Assembly (NCBI RefSeq): GCF_001952855.1
Contig: NZ_LPNO01000003.1
Coordinates: 258 to 47,501, forward strand
Source of the DNA: Pseudomonas sp. ATCC PTA-122608
Lineage (GTDB): Bacteria > Pseudomonadota > Gammaproteobacteria > Pseudomonadales > Pseudomonadaceae
Length of the DNA stretch: 47,244 nucleotides
Direction of reading: 5' to 3'
Below are positions 27,157-38,963 of the stretch, piece after piece (position 1 is the first letter of the stretch; each line of letters starts with the position of its first letter). The notes below the pieces were generated by a model that did no database searches, was not told where the DNA came from, and saw nothing but the letters and a program-made list of their open reading frames with translations. The position numbers and the translations under genes were made by a program.

Positions 27157-27196
27157 GTAACAGCGGTAACACCCCTCGCGTAACAATGCGGTAACA
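27157..27196 (+). repeat. four direct GTAACA repeats upstream of panB
   Basis: GTAACA occurs at 27157-27162, 27166-27171, 27180-27185 and 27191-27196, and GCGGTAACAC is repeated exactly at 27163 and 27188, 25 bp apart. The same core occurs in the candidate CbrB cluster before crcZ. No -24/-12 promoter follows here. The rest of the gap (27197-27375) shows no convincing promoter. The panB ribosome-binding site GAGGA precedes its ATG. Confidence 0.4.
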
Positions 27197-27375
27197 CATC
27201 CAATTGACTTCCAGAGTCCTCCTCACGACTATAGGCGTCCCGCTGCCGCCTACCCGGCGCTAAAGGGCGCAATCCAGGCCTTATAAGCACTGATCCTTAA
27301 GAAAGTGCGCCTGTATAAACGAAGACTCACGCGCGTTACTCGCTGTTTCCAAGCGCCTGAATGAGGACCCTTTTC

Positions 27376-28176
27376 ATGCCAAACGTTACCCTGAGCACCT
27401 TGCAGAGCCTCAAACTCAAAGGTGAAAAGATCACCATGCTGACCTGCTACGACGCCACTTTTGCCCAGGCCAGCTGCCAGGCAGGAGTTGAAGTGTTGTT
27501 GGTGGGGGACTCCCTGGGCATGGTTCTACAAGGGCATGACAGCACCCTGCCGGTCACCAACAACGAAATCGCTTACCACACCGCCTGCGTCAAACGCGGC
27601 AACGAAGGCGCCTTCATCATCGCCGACCTGCCCTTCATGGCAGACGCCACCATCGAACAGACCCTGACCAACAGCGCTCAACTGATGCGTGCCGGTGCAC
27701 ACATGGTCAAGGTTGAAGGTGCCGCGTGGCTTGCGGAGTCGATTCGCCTGCTGGCTGAACGTGGTGTGCCGGTTTGCGCGCACATGGGCCTCACGCCCCA
27801 GTCGGTGAATATCCTCGGCGGCTACAAGGTGCAAGGCCGCGGCGAAGCCCAGGCGCGTCAGATGCGGGCCGATGCCATCGCCCTGGAGCAGGCCGGTGCG
27901 TGCATGATTTTGCTGGAATGCGTGCCAAGCGAGTTGGCAGCGGAAATCACCCAGGCCGTCAAAATCCCGGTGATTGGTATCGGCGCAGGTTCCGGCACCG
28001 ACGGCCAGGTATTGGTGCTGCACGACATGCTGGGCCTGTCCCTGACCGGTCGCGTACCCAAGTTCGTGAAGAACTTCATGGCTGGCCAGGACAGCATTCA
28101 ATCGGCCCTCGCCGCCTACGTCAGCGAAGTCAAAGCCGTTACCTTCCCCGGCGCTGAACACGGATTCTCTGCATGA
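27376..28176 (+). CDS. panB: 3-methyl-2-oxobutanoate hydroxymethyltransferase
   Basis: A 266-residue TIM-barrel enzyme making ketopantoate from 2-oxoisovalerate and methylene-tetrahydrofolate, the first step of pantothenate (CoA precursor) synthesis. The motifs [30 protein letters not shown] and PVIGIGAG are intact. The ATG at 27376 follows GAGGACCCTTTTC; an upstream ATG five codons earlier lacks such a signal. The stop overlaps panC by 4 bp. Its substrates link it to the ilv and fol genes elsewhere in the window. Confidence 0.96.
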   Translation: MPNVTLSTLQSLKLKGEKITMLTCYDATFAQASCQAGVEVLLVGDSLGMVLQGHDSTLPVTNNEIAYHTACVKRGNEGAFIIADLPFMADATIEQTLTNSAQLMRAGAHMVKVEGAAWLAESIRLLAERGVPVCAHMGLTPQSVNILGGYKVQGRGEAQARQMRADAIALEQAGACMILLECVPSELAAEITQAVKIPVIGIGAGSGTDGQVLVLHDMLGLSLTGRVPKFVKNFMAGQDSIQSALAAYVSEVKAVTFPGAEHGFSA

Positions 28177-29024
28177 ACACCGTCAAGACCGTGCGCGAAC
28201 TGCGCGCCGCCGTCGCCCATGCCCGCAGCGCGGGTAAACGCATCGGCTTCGTGCCCACCATGGGCAACCTGCACAGCGGTCATGCCACGCTGGTGACCAA
28301 GGCTGCGCAACAAGCGGACTTCGTGGTCGCGAGCATTTTCGTCAACCCGCTACAATTCGGCGCCGGCGAAGACCTGGACAAGTACCCGCGCACCTTGGCC
28401 GCCGACCAGGAGAAGCTGCTGCAAGCCGGTTGCAACCTGCTGTTCGCCCCGACCGTCGACGAGATGTACCCCGACGGCATGGCCGGCCAGACGCGCGTCA
28501 GCGTGCCACAACTGTCCGAAGGCCTGTGCGGCGCCAGCCGTCCCGGGCATTTTGAAGGCGTGGCCACGGTGGTCAGCAAGCTGTTCAACATGGTCCAGCC
28601 AGACCTGGCGATCTTTGGCCAGAAGGACTACCAGCAACTGGCAGTCATTCGCGCCATGGTCCATGACCTGAACATGCCGATCCAGATTATCGGCGAGCCG
28701 ACCGTTCGCGCCGACGATGGCCTCGCGCTGTCGTCGCGCAACGGTTACCTCACCGAAGAGCAGCGCGCCATCGCGCCGGTGCTGTACCGCAGCCTCAGCC
28801 AGATTGCTACCGCCATTGAAGCGGGCGACCTTGATTTCGCCAAACTGCGCGCAGCACAGGTCCAGCAGATTGAAGCCGCGGGCTTTCGCATGGACTACCT
28901 GGAGGTCCGCCAGGGCCTGCACCTGCGTCCGGCCACCGCTGAAGACAAGGATCTGGTGATCCTGGTCGCCGCCTACCTGGGCGCTACCCGGCTGATCGAC
29001 AACCTGCATTTGCACCTGAACTGA
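28173..29024 (+). CDS. panC: Pantothenate synthetase
   Basis: A 283-residue ligase joining pantoate and beta-alanine with ATP. It has the nucleotide-binding signature [14 protein letters not shown] (HxGH) and a KMSKS-equivalent in the ALSSRNGYL region. The ATGA overlap with panB shows translational coupling. In PAO1 panD (beta-alanine supply) follows panC, as I recall; here the next gene is pgi, so beta-alanine must come from a gene elsewhere. Confidence 0.96.
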   Translation: MNTVKTVRELRAAVAHARSAGKRIGFVPTMGNLHSGHATLVTKAAQQADFVVASIFVNPLQFGAGEDLDKYPRTLAADQEKLLQAGCNLLFAPTVDEMYPDGMAGQTRVSVPQLSEGLCGASRPGHFEGVATVVSKLFNMVQPDLAIFGQKDYQQLAVIRAMVHDLNMPIQIIGEPTVRADDGLALSSRNGYLTEEQRAIAPVLYRSLSQIATAIEAGDLDFAKLRAAQVQQIEAAGFRMDYLEVRQGLHLRPATAEDKDLVILVAAYLGATRLIDNLHLHLN

Positions 29025-29060
29025 CCCCGCGGCACACCCCTCCTGTTGCACTGCCTGATC

Positions 29061-29084
29061 GGCCGGTATAAAAAAGTACCGGCC
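29061..29084. terminator. perfect hairpin after panC
   Basis: GGCCGGTA and TACCGGCC form a perfect 8-bp stem around an A-rich 8-nt loop, 36 bp after the panC stop. No T-run follows on the plus strand, so it may only weakly terminate or protect the panBC transcript 3' end. The remaining gap to pgi (29085-29249) holds no gene. Confidence 0.45.
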
Positions 29085-29249
29085 ACAGCGCAGACAAAGC
29101 CAAGACAGATCGACACGCTAGGTTTAATGTATTCGCCCTACGCTATTCGTTGGCGTCGACCGGAGCCTGTCATCTTCACAAAGACAGCACATTCCCGGCT
29201 TTAAAGTGTCCTACCAGCAGTCCCAGCAATAAAAAGGAAACCCGCAGCG

Positions 29250-30914
29250 ATGGCGTACTACCGCACTCCTCATGACGTTACCGCTCTGCCCGCCTGGCAA
29301 GCGCTCAATCAACATCGCCAAGCCATGCAGGATTTCAGCATGCGCGAAGCCTTTAATGCCGATCCCCAGCGCTTTACCCAGTTCACTTTGAGCAGCTGCG
29401 GACTTTTCCTCGATTACTCGAAAAACCTGATCACCAGCGAAACCCGCGACCTGCTGGTAGGCCTGGCCAAGGAAGTCGACCTTCAGGGCGCGATCAAGTC
29501 GCTGTTCAACGGCGAGCCGGTCAACTCTTCCGAAGGTCGCCCGGCGCTGCACACCGCGCTGCGTCGCCCGGTCGGCGACAAGCTGTCGGTCAACGGCGTG
29601 AACATCATGCCGGACGTGCACAAGGTGCTGAACCAGATCACTGACCTGGTCGGCCGCATCCACGACGGCCTGTGGCGTGGCTACACCGAAAAGCCGATCA
29701 CCGACGTGGTGAACATCGGCATCGGTGGCTCGTTCCTCGGTCCGGAGCTGGTGTCTGAAGCGCTGTTGTCCTACGCCCACAAAGGCGTGCGCTGCCATTA
29801 CCTGGCGAACATCGACGGCAGCGAGTTCCACGAGCTGACCATGAAGCTGCGCGCCGAGACCACGCTGTTCATCGTCTCGTCGAAATCCTTCAACACCCTC
29901 GAAACCCTGAAAAACGCCCAGGCCGCACGTGCCTGGTACCTGGCCCAGGGTGGCTCGGAAGCCGAGCTGTATCGCCACTTCATCGCCGTTTCGAGCAACA
30001 ACGCCGCCGCCGTGGCCTTCGGTATTCGCGAAGAAAACATCTTCCCGATGTGGGACTGGGTTGGCGGTCGTTACTCGTTGTGGTCGGCCATCGGCCTGCC
30101 GATCGCGCTGGCCATCGGCATGTCCAACTTCAAGGAACTGCTGTCCGGTGCCTACACCATGGACCAGCACTTCCAAACCGCGCCGTTCGAAGCGAACATG
30201 CCCGTACTACTGGGCCTGTTGGGCGTGTGGTACGGCAACTTCTGGGGCGCGCAGAGCCACGCGATCCTGCCGTACGACCACTACCTGCGTAACATCACCA
30301 AGCACTTGCAACAGCTGGATATGGAATCCAACGGCAAGAGCGTGCGCCAGGACGGTACGCCGGTGTCCACCGACACCGGCCCGGTTATCTGGGGCGGCGT
30401 CGGCTGCAACGGTCAGCATGCTTACCACCAGCTGCTGCACCAAGGCACCCAGCTGATTCCGGCCGACTTCATCGTGCCGATCGTCAGCTTCAACCCGGTC
30501 TCCGACCACCATCAGTGGCTGTACGCCAACTGCCTGTCCCAGAGCCAGGCGCTGATGCTCGGCAAGACCCGCAGCGAAGCTGAAGCCGAGCTGCGCGACA
30601 AAGGCATGGACGAGGCCGAAGTGCAGAAGCTGGCACCGCACAAGGTGATCCCGGGCAACCGTCCGAGCAACACCATTGTGGTTGAACGCATCAGCCCTCG
30701 CCGCCTCGGCGCGCTGGTGGCGATGTATGAGCACAAAGTGTTCGTGCAAAGCGTCATCTGGGGCATCAACGCCTTCGACCAATGGGGCGTGGAGCTGGGC
30801 AAGGAGCTGGGCAAAGGCGTCTACAACCGCCTGACCGGCACTGAAGAGCAGCCGGCGGACGACGCGTCCACCCAAGGGTTGATCAACTACTTCCGCGGTC
30901 GTCACCGCGGTTGA
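29250..30914 (+). CDS. pgi: Glucose-6-phosphate isomerase
   Basis: A 554-residue isomerase interconverting glucose-6-phosphate and fructose-6-phosphate. The SIS-domain signatures [27 protein letters not shown] and the [17 protein letters not shown] motif are intact, as is [13 protein letters not shown] with the catalytic His region. The ATG is preceded by AAGGAAA. The length matches the long proteobacterial form. A 12-bp stem-loop closes the gene. Confidence 0.97.
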   Translation: MAYYRTPHDVTALPAWQALNQHRQAMQDFSMREAFNADPQRFTQFTLSSCGLFLDYSKNLITSETRDLLVGLAKEVDLQGAIKSLFNGEPVNSSEGRPALHTALRRPVGDKLSVNGVNIMPDVHKVLNQITDLVGRIHDGLWRGYTEKPITDVVNIGIGGSFLGPELVSEALLSYAHKGVRCHYLANIDGSEFHELTMKLRAETTLFIVSSKSFNTLETLKNAQAARAWYLAQGGSEAELYRHFIAVSSNNAAAVAFGIREENIFPMWDWVGGRYSLWSAIGLPIALAIGMSNFKELLSGAYTMDQHFQTAPFEANMPVLLGLLGVWYGNFWGAQSHAILPYDHYLRNITKHLQQLDMESNGKSVRQDGTPVSTDTGPVIWGGVGCNGQHAYHQLLHQGTQLIPADFIVPIVSFNPVSDHHQWLYANCLSQSQALMLGKTRSEAEAELRDKGMDEAEVQKLAPHKVIPGNRPSNTIVVERISPRRLGALVAMYEHKVFVQSVIWGINAFDQWGVELGKELGKGVYNRLTGTEEQPADDASTQGLINYFRGRHRG

Positions 30915-30926
30915 TGTAATGCCTGC

Positions 30927-30956
30927 AAGGCCAACGTCTGTTTGGACGTTGGCCTT
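30927..30956 (+). terminator. strong stem-loop after pgi
   Basis: AAGGCCAACGTC and GACGTTGGCCTT form a perfect 12-bp stem with a 6-nt loop, 13 bp after the pgi stop. The terminal CTTG gives only a short T-run. Confidence 0.65.
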
Positions 30957-31019
30957 GAACCCGCCTGCCACAGGGTGCATCTTTATTGCTTGTCGCAAAA
31001 ACAAGAATAAGGATCCCTC

Positions 31020-32957
<1,938 letters not shown>

Positions 32958-32963
32958 GAACCC

Positions 32964-33839
32964 ATGGAATTCATTCGCAGCTGCATCGAAAACCAGCTGA
33001 TGAGCCTGACCGGCTTGTCGCTCGGCCAACTCGACCTGGAAAACCCCAAGGGCGATCCAGGTCTCTTTGGCCCGAACTCGGTGAGCTGGAAGGTCCATGG
33101 CGACTTCCGCAGCATGTTGATTGGCGGCATCAGCGCGCTGATGTTGCAGGCGTTGCACCCGCTGGCCCTGGCCGGCGTGTGGGACCATTCGAACTTTCGG
33201 CAAGACATGCTGGGGCGTTTGCGGCGTACCTCGCAGTTCATTTCCGGGACCACATTCGGTTCGCGCCGCGACGCCGAATGGCTGATCGAGAAAGTGCGCA
33301 CCATTCACCTGCAAGTGGTGGGGCATGCGCCTGATGGTCGACCGTATGCGGCCAGCGATCCGGAATTGCTGACGTGGGTGCATGTGGCGGAGGTCAGTAA
33401 CTTTCTGGCGGCCCACCTGCGGTATTGCAACCCGGAACTATCCCTCAGGGATCAAGACCGGTACTACAGCGAAATCGCCCTGGTGGCTGAGCAACTGGGG
33501 GCGCGCCATGTGCCGCGCTCACGTGAGGAAATTTCCGACTACCTTGAGCGCATTCGCCCGCAACTGTTGTGTGACGACCGCAGCCACGAAGTGCTGCGTC
33601 TGCTGCTGAATGCACCATCCCCCAGCACCTTGGCCAAGCCATTTGGCTCGCTGATGATGCAGGCTGGCATCGACCTGCTGCCGGACTGGGCCAGCGACAT
33701 GCTCGGGCAGAAGCAAAGCCCGCTGCAACGCCAGATGATTCGCGCCGGGGTCAAGCGCAGCGCGCCATTGCTACGCTGGGCCATGCGCAACGGTTCGGTG
33801 CAACGGGCCCACAGGCGAATGGGCCTGCTGGAGCCATAA
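32964..33839 (+). CDS. DUF2236 / MpaB-like oxygenase-family protein
   Basis: A 291-residue helical protein of the DUF2236 family, which includes the rubber oxygenase Lcp and the fungal MpaB enzymes. The conserved region GISALMLQALHPLALAGVWDHS and the WVHVAEV segment carry His residues that could ligate heme or metal. No signal peptide or membrane segment is clear. The substrate is unknown. It lies 6 bp after acs and 43 bp before the methyltransferase gene, on the same strand. Confidence 0.8.
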   Translation: MEFIRSCIENQLMSLTGLSLGQLDLENPKGDPGLFGPNSVSWKVHGDFRSMLIGGISALMLQALHPLALAGVWDHSNFRQDMLGRLRRTSQFISGTTFGSRRDAEWLIEKVRTIHLQVVGHAPDGRPYAASDPELLTWVHVAEVSNFLAAHLRYCNPELSLRDQDRYYSEIALVAEQLGARHVPRSREEISDYLERIRPQLLCDDRSHEVLRLLLNAPSPSTLAKPFGSLMMQAGIDLLPDWASDMLGQKQSPLQRQMIRAGVKRSAPLLRWAMRNGSVQRAHRRMGLLEP

Positions 33840-33882
33840 CTGTTAAACTCCCGCGCCCCCATTACTCTGCAAGGCGCGCAAC

Positions 33883-34899
33883 ATGTCTTCCTTGAATCAG
33901 GCGCTGCGCGCCGCCCTCGATCATCGCCAAGACCTGCTCGCTGAGCTGCATGCCCAAGGCACCGATTGCTATCGCCTGTTTCACGGCAGCCAGGAAGGCG
34001 CCGGCGGCCTGACGATCGACCGCTACGGCCCGCAACTGCTGGTGCAAAGCTTTCACCAGTCGCTGGAAAGCGACGACCTGCTGCAACTGCACCAGGCGAT
34101 CAACCAGTACCTCGGGCTGGAACTGCTGCTGGTCTACAACGACCGCTCCCGGGGCAACTCGCGCATCGACCGTGAAGACACGGTGTACCGCGCGGAACCT
34201 GCGGCCCTGGAAGACTTGATCGGCCACGAATGGGACCTCAACTACCGCGTGCGCGGCCGCCATGCAGGGCAAGACCCGCTGCTGTTCCTCGACCTGCGCA
34301 ACACCCGCGGCTGGGTCAAGGCACACAGCGCCGGTAAAAGCGTGCTGAACCTGTTTGCCTACACCTGTGGCGTAGGCCTGAGCGCGGCTGCCGGTGGCGC
34401 CCGTGAGGTGTGCAACCTGGACTTTGCCGAAGGCAATCTCGCGGTCGGTCGCGAAAACGGCCAGCTCAATCCGCAATTGCCGACGATGGAATTCGTGCAG
34501 TCCGACTACTTCCCGGCAATCCGCCAACTGGCCGGCCTGCCCATCAGCCAGCGTCGCGGCCAGAAACTGCCGAGTTATCCACGCCTGGAGCAACGCCAAT
34601 ACGACCTGGTACTGCTCGACCCTCCGGCCTGGGCCAAGAGCGCCTTCGGCACCGTCGACCTGCTGCGCGACTATCAGAGCCTGCTCAAGCCGGCACTGCT
34701 GGCCACCGCCGACAACGGCGTGCTGATCTGCTGCAACAACCTGGCAAAAGTCAGCATGGACGACTGGCGCGACCAGGTCCTGCGCTGCGCCGAAAAGGCC
34801 GGGCGCCCGGTACGTGACTGGCAGATCATGACCCCAGGCGCGGACTTCCCGTCGCAAGACCAGCAGCCCCCGCTGAAGACGCTGATCCTGCAGCTGTAA
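33883..34899 (+). CDS. Class I SAM-dependent methyltransferase, RlmI/RlmK-like
   Basis: A 338-residue enzyme with a short N-terminal region (about 1-100) containing GGLTIDRYGPQLLVQ, then a Rossmann methyltransferase. Motif I is SVLNLFAYTCGVGLSAA, and the catalytic NPPY-like motif appears as LLDPPAWAKS. This arrangement resembles the COG1092 23S rRNA cytosine methyltransferases but is shorter and lacks a complete PUA domain. An RNA substrate is likely, but the base is unknown. Confidence 0.83.
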   Translation: MSSLNQALRAALDHRQDLLAELHAQGTDCYRLFHGSQEGAGGLTIDRYGPQLLVQSFHQSLESDDLLQLHQAINQYLGLELLLVYNDRSRGNSRIDREDTVYRAEPAALEDLIGHEWDLNYRVRGRHAGQDPLLFLDLRNTRGWVKAHSAGKSVLNLFAYTCGVGLSAAAGGAREVCNLDFAEGNLAVGRENGQLNPQLPTMEFVQSDYFPAIRQLAGLPISQRRGQKLPSYPRLEQRQYDLVLLDPPAWAKSAFGTVDLLRDYQSLLKPALLATADNGVLICCNNLAKVSMDDWRDQVLRCAEKAGRPVRDWQIMTPGADFPSQDQQPPLKTLILQL

Positions 34900-35007
34900 G
34901 ATCTGTCCCAAAAGAGCCTGGCCGCAGGAATAAAGGACCGTTGCTTCGGAACCGTAAACCCGTGCCATACTCCAAGGCACTCTTGATTGACATAGATGGC
35001 GTCACAT

Positions 35008-37941
35008 ATGCCCAAAGGATTGATTCGCGCCGCTGGCGCCTTGCTGACCGCCCTTGCTCTGTACAGTTTGCTGGGCTTCCTTATTCTCCCCGGCATCGCC
35101 CTTCGCGTAGCCAACCAACAGTTGGCCAATTACGCCACCGTGCCAGCGCGCATCGAGCGTATCGAGCTCAACCCGTTCAGCCTCGAATTGACCGTGTGGG
35201 GCCTGAATATCGGTGAGCCTGGCAAGGAGCAAGTGGGCTTTGAACGCCTCTATGCCAACCTGCAGATCGACAGCCTATGGACCCGCGCCCTGCACCTGGC
35301 TGACGTACAGCTCGACAAGCCCAAGACCGAGTTGTTGTTCGACAAGTCCGGCCAACTCAACCTGGCGCAACTGTTCAAATTGCCAGCCAGCGAGCCGACG
35401 CCCACCGACCCCAACGCCAAGCCGTTCCCGCTGCGCATCGATAACATCAAGCTGGCAGCCGGCTATGTACACTTCCAGGATTTGCGCCCCAGCGAACCGA
35501 TCGAGTTTCTCTACGACAAGCTGGATTTCGAGCTGAAAAACCTCAGCACGCTGCCCGAAGACAACGCTGATATGACGCTGGTTGCGGCCGGCCCTGAAGG
35601 CGGGCAGATCGATTGGACCGGTAACTTCAGCCTCATCCCGATTGCCTCCGAGGGCAAACTCAAGGTTACCGACGGCAAGATGAAAGTCTGGTGGCCCTAT
35701 GTGCGAGACGCGTTACCGCTGGTTCTGGAAGACGGCATCCTCAATTTCAGCACCGACTACAAGCTGAGCCTGGCCAAGGAAACCGAGCTGAACCTGACCA
35801 ACGTCGCCCTGAGTGTCGCGCCGTTTGCGATCAAAGCCCCGGATGGCCGGCCACTTGCCCGCCTTGAGAAGCTGGAAGTCAGCGACACCACTGTCGACCT
35901 GGCCAAGCAGCAGGTAATTGTCGGCAAGATCCGCAGCAACAAGCTCGAAACCTGGGCAGCCCTTGAAGCAGACGGCCAACTGGATTGGCAGAAACTGTTT
36001 GCCAGCCAACCGAGCAAGCCGGCACCCGCCGCCGAGCCTGCCACCGCACCCGCCACCGCCGACTCGCCAAAGCCCGCACCGGCAGCGCCGAGCAAACCAT
36101 GGCAAGTGCTGCTCAAGGACGTGCAACTGCGCAACTATCAAGTGCACCTGGCGGACCGTTCCGCCAAGCCGGCAGTCGCCCTGGAAGTGGGGCCGCTGAA
36201 CCTTGACCTGCAGGATTTCGACAGCCTCAACCAAAGCCCGTTTACCCTCAAGCTGGATACCGGCGTAGGCAAACAGGGCAAGCTCCAGGCGACCGGCCAG
36301 GTCAACCTGAACCCGGTCAGCGCCAAGCTGAAAGTGGATACCAAGGACATCGACCTGCGCGTCGCCCAGTCCTACATCAGCCCGTTTATCCGCCTGGAAC
36401 TGCGTAGCGGCATGCTCGGCAGCAACCTCGACGTGAACCTGAAAAGCACCGAGCCTTTGGCGTTCCAGGTGACCGGCCGGGCACAGGTCGATCAGTTGCA
36501 CACCCTGGACACCTTGAAGACCCGTGACTTCCTGAAATGGCAGCGCCTGGTGCTGGAAGGCGTGAATTATCAACATGGCGACAGCCTGTCGATCGACAAG
36601 GTCAACCTGCTGCAGCCCTATGCGCGCTTCATGATCAACGATGACCGCACCACCAACATCGATGACCTGCTGATTCCACAGCCGGCCGACAGCGGCACCA
36701 AGTCCGCGGCCAAACCTGCGGCCGGCAAAGAAAAGCCCCTGGGCATTCATATTGGTCAAATTGCGATCAACGACGGCTCGGCCAACTTCGCCGACTTCAG
36801 CCTGACCCCGAACTTCGCCACGGCGATTCAACAGCTCAACGGCCAGATCGGCACCATCGACAGTCGCCAGGCCAAGCCAGCGAGCGTTGACATCAAGGGC
36901 AAGGTCGACCGTTATGCGCCGGTGACCATCAAGGGCAATGTGAACCCGTTTGACCCAATGGCGGCGCTGGACATCGCCACCAGCTTCAAACGTGTCGAAC
37001 TGACCAACCTGACGCCCTACTCGGGCAAGTTCGCCGGGTTCCGTATCCGCAAGGGCCGGCTCAACCTGGACCTGCATTACGTCATCACCAAGGGCCAGTT
37101 GAAGGCCGAGAACAAGGTGGTGGTCGAGCAGCTGCAACTGGGTGAGAGGGTCGACAGTGCTGATGCCGTCGACCTGCCGATACGCCTGGCGATTGCTCTG
37201 CTCAAGGATTCCGACGGCAAGATCTCCATTGAACTGCCGGTGACCGGCGACTTGAACAACCCGCAATTCAGCGTGATGCCGATTGTCTGGCAGACCCTGC
37301 GTAACCTGGTGGTACGCGCGGCCACAGCGCCCTTCAAGTTCATTGGCGGGTTGGTTAGCGGTGGTGGTGCACAAGACCTAGGCAACGTGTCGTTCGTCGC
37401 AGGTTCCAGCGAGCTGAGCAAGGATTCCCAGTCGGCACTGGACAGCCTGGCCAAGGCCCTTAAGGAGCGCCCGGCCCTGCGCCTGGAGATCGAAGGCACC
37501 GCCGCTGCCAGCAGTGACGGTCCGCTGTTGGCCGCACAGCGGCTGGAACGCGAATACCAGTACAACTACTACAAGATCCTCCAGCGCCGTGGCGATAAGG
37601 TCCCGGCCCAGGCGTCACTGCTTGAAGTCCCGGAAAAGGAAAAGGCGCCGCTGCTGGAAGGCATCTACCGTACCCGCCTGAAACAACAGCCACCGGCCGA
37701 GTGGAAAGACCTGAGCAGTGACGAGCGCACCGCCAAGCTGCGGGACGGTGTGATCAAGTTCTGGAGTGGCAGCGACGTGTTGCTGCGCCAACTGGGCCAG
37801 GACCGCGCCAGCGCGATCAAGGACTACCTGGTGGACAAAGGCCAGCTGGAAGATGATCGGGTTTACTTTATCGACGCCAATCTTGGACAGGCGGAGAAAG
37901 ATGGTCGGGTGGTGACACCGATGCATCTGGATGCCGAATAA
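35008..37941 (+). CDS. DUF748 / AsmA-like large envelope protein
   Basis: A 977-residue protein with one N-terminal membrane anchor (about residues 8-28) and a long beta-rich body typical of AsmA/TamB-like repeat proteins. There is a proline/alanine-rich linker near residues 335-360 (PAPAAEPATAPATADSPKPA). The C-terminal 170 residues contain an OmpA-like stretch (SSELSKDSQSALDSLAKAL). Members are thought to move lipids across the envelope, and the specific role here is unknown. The ATG at 35008 (MPKGLIRAAG) is preferred; an ATG four codons upstream at 34996 is possible. Confidence 0.85.
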   Translation: MPKGLIRAAGALLTALALYSLLGFLILPGIALRVANQQLANYATVPARIERIELNPFSLELTVWGLNIGEPGKEQVGFERLYANLQIDSLWTRALHLADVQLDKPKTELLFDKSGQLNLAQLFKLPASEPTPTDPNAKPFPLRIDNIKLAAGYVHFQDLRPSEPIEFLYDKLDFELKNLSTLPEDNADMTLVAAGPEGGQIDWTGNFSLIPIASEGKLKVTDGKMKVWWPYVRDALPLVLEDGILNFSTDYKLSLAKETELNLTNVALSVAPFAIKAPDGRPLARLEKLEVSDTTVDLAKQQVIVGKIRSNKLETWAALEADGQLDWQKLFASQPSKPAPAAEPATAPATADSPKPAPAAPSKPWQVLLKDVQLRNYQVHLADRSAKPAVALEVGPLNLDLQDFDSLNQSPFTLKLDTGVGKQGKLQATGQVNLNPVSAKLKVDTKDIDLRVAQSYISPFIRLELRSGMLGSNLDVNLKSTEPLAFQVTGRAQVDQLHTLDTLKTRDFLKWQRLVLEGVNYQHGDSLSIDKVNLLQPYARFMINDDRTTNIDDLLIPQPADSGTKSAAKPAAGKEKPLGIHIGQIAINDGSANFADFSLTPNFATAIQQLNGQIGTIDSRQAKPASVDIKGKVDRYAPVTIKGNVNPFDPMAALDIATSFKRVELTNLTPYSGKFAGFRIRKGRLNLDLHYVITKGQLKAENKVVVEQLQLGERVDSADAVDLPIRLAIALLKDSDGKISIELPVTGDLNNPQFSVMPIVWQTLRNLVVRAATAPFKFIGGLVSGGGAQDLGNVSFVAGSSELSKDSQSALDSLAKALKERPALRLEIEGTAAASSDGPLLAAQRLEREYQYNYYKILQRRGDKVPAQASLLEVPEKEKAPLLEGIYRTRLKQQPPAEWKDLSSDERTAKLRDGVIKFWSGSDVLLRQLGQDRASAIKDYLVDKGQLEDDRVYFIDANLGQAEKDGRVVTPMHLDAE

Positions 37942-37961
37942 CCCGGCGCCCGCTGAGCACC

Positions 37962-38096
37962 TGTGGCGAGGGGGCTTGTCCCCCGTTGGGCCGCGCAGCG
38001 GCCCCTATCAGGGCGTCGCGGTCATTCAGGCAGGTCACCGTCGTCATACCAAGGGGCCGCTACGCGGCCCAACGGGGGACAAGCCCCCTCGCCACA
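37962..38096. repeat. REPIN: long inverted repeat after the DUF748 gene
   Basis: Arms at 37962-38005 and 38053-38096 are 44 nt and inverted, with one mismatch; the outer 34 nt match perfectly. The core TGTGGCGAGGGGGCTTGTCC is a fluorescens-type REP sequence, different from the one beside folK. Forty-seven bp separate the arms. It starts 20 bp after the DUF748 stop codon. No transposase is nearby. Confidence 0.9.
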
Positions 38097-38137
38097 AGAG
38101 CCTCGCTAACCTCCCTACTTTTCTACCCACAATAGAA

Positions 38138-38165
38138 CAGGCCCCGGCACAAGTGCCGGGGCCTG
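38138..38165. terminator. 13-bp hairpin between the DUF748 and BON genes
   Basis: CAGGCCCCGGCAC and GTGCCGGGGCCTG form a perfect 13-bp stem with an AA loop. The following minus-strand sequence is moderately T-rich (CTGTTCTATTG) and no plus-strand T-run is present. It could end either of the two convergent transcripts. A second small hairpin ACCACA/TGTGGT follows near 38170. The rest of the gap up to 38272 contains no gene. Confidence 0.6.
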
Positions 38166-38272
38166 TAATGACCACATCCGTGTGGTCGGTCGCATGAACC
38201 TGTGAGGTGCATTGAGCGGATATCTAACTCGCTCGTGGCCGCCTCTGCCTAGCTCAGGCGATTCGTTAAACG

Positions 38273-38893
38273 TTACTCTGCTTTCAGGCCATCGGCCGAT
38301 ACAGCTTTAACGCCTTTGATTTTCTTGGTGATGTTCACCGCGGTGGTTTTCTGCGCTTCAGTGACCGCTACGGTCGAAGACAGGGAAACTACACCTTTGT
38401 TGGTTTCGACTTTGATGTCGGTGCCAGGAATGCCTTTCTCGGTTACCAGGTCAGCTTTCACTTTGGTGGTAATCCAAGTGTCCGAGGTGGACTCTTTGGC
38501 GCCAGCAGCTGCGCTTTTGGTTTTGTCGACGTTATCAGCCTTGGTAGCGCCGCCAGCCATCAGGCCGTCAGCCGAAACTGCGGTTACGCCTTTGATTTTT
38601 TTGGTGATTGCTACAGCAGTGGCTTTCTGCGCGTCGGAGATAGCGACTGTCGAGGACAGGGAAACCACACCTTTGTTGGTTTCGACCTTAATGTCCGAAC
38701 CAGGAATACCTTTCTCGGTCAGCAGGTCAGCTTTGACTTTGGTGGTGATCCAGGTATCCGAAGTGGACTCTTTAGCCTTGGTGACTTCACCGGCCGCCAA
38801 CGTCATTGGGGCTTGGGAAGTCTGAGCAAAGGCTACGTTAGCACCCATGGCCAGGGTCAGAGCGGTAGCAGTAGCGAGAGCGAACTTCTTCAT
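38273..38893 (-). CDS. Periplasmic protein with two BON domains
   Basis: A 206-residue secreted protein with a Sec signal peptide (about residues 1-23, cleaved after AFA). It has two BON domains (about 42-112 and 134-204), each with the pattern DTWITTKVKADL, then GIPG.DIKVETNKGVVSLSSTV and KKIKGV.AVSADGL. BON domains bind membranes or other envelope parts, and OsmY is the best-known relative. The ATG follows CAGGAGT. Its promoter region carries a sigma54 -24/-12 element and a 12-bp palindrome. It lies between the DUF748 and pnp genes. Confidence 0.88.
   Translation of the reverse strand: MKKFALATATALTLAMGANVAFAQTSQAPMTLAAGEVTKAKESTSDTWITTKVKADLLTEKGIPGSDIKVETNKGVVSLSSTVAISDAQKATAVAITKKIKGVTAVSADGLMAGGATKADNVDKTKSAAAGAKESTSDTWITTKVKADLVTEKGIPGTDIKVETNKGVVSLSSTVAVTEAQKTTAVNITKKIKGVKAVSADGLKAE
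38285..38776 (-). repeat. internal tandem duplication of the BON module
   Basis: Two 216-bp units (38285-38500 and 38561-38776), offset by 276 bp (92 codons), are highly similar by eye at DNA and protein level. They encode the two BON domains. The high DNA similarity suggests a fairly recent duplication or ongoing homogenisation by gene conversion. Confidence 0.85.
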
Positions 38894-38963
38894 ACGAGTA
38901 ACTCCTGTTTTATTAAAAGTCTGCAGTACGTAAACCTTGATGCTGCAGCGTTAACAGGGATAT

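Noticed and set aside
27204..27235. TTGACT...TATAGG as a panB promoter
   Set aside because: The spacer is 20 bp, too long for a normal sigma70 promoter.
34987..34992. TTGACA before the DUF748 gene as a -35 element
   Set aside because: A -10 at normal distance would fall inside the coding region, and no match is present there.
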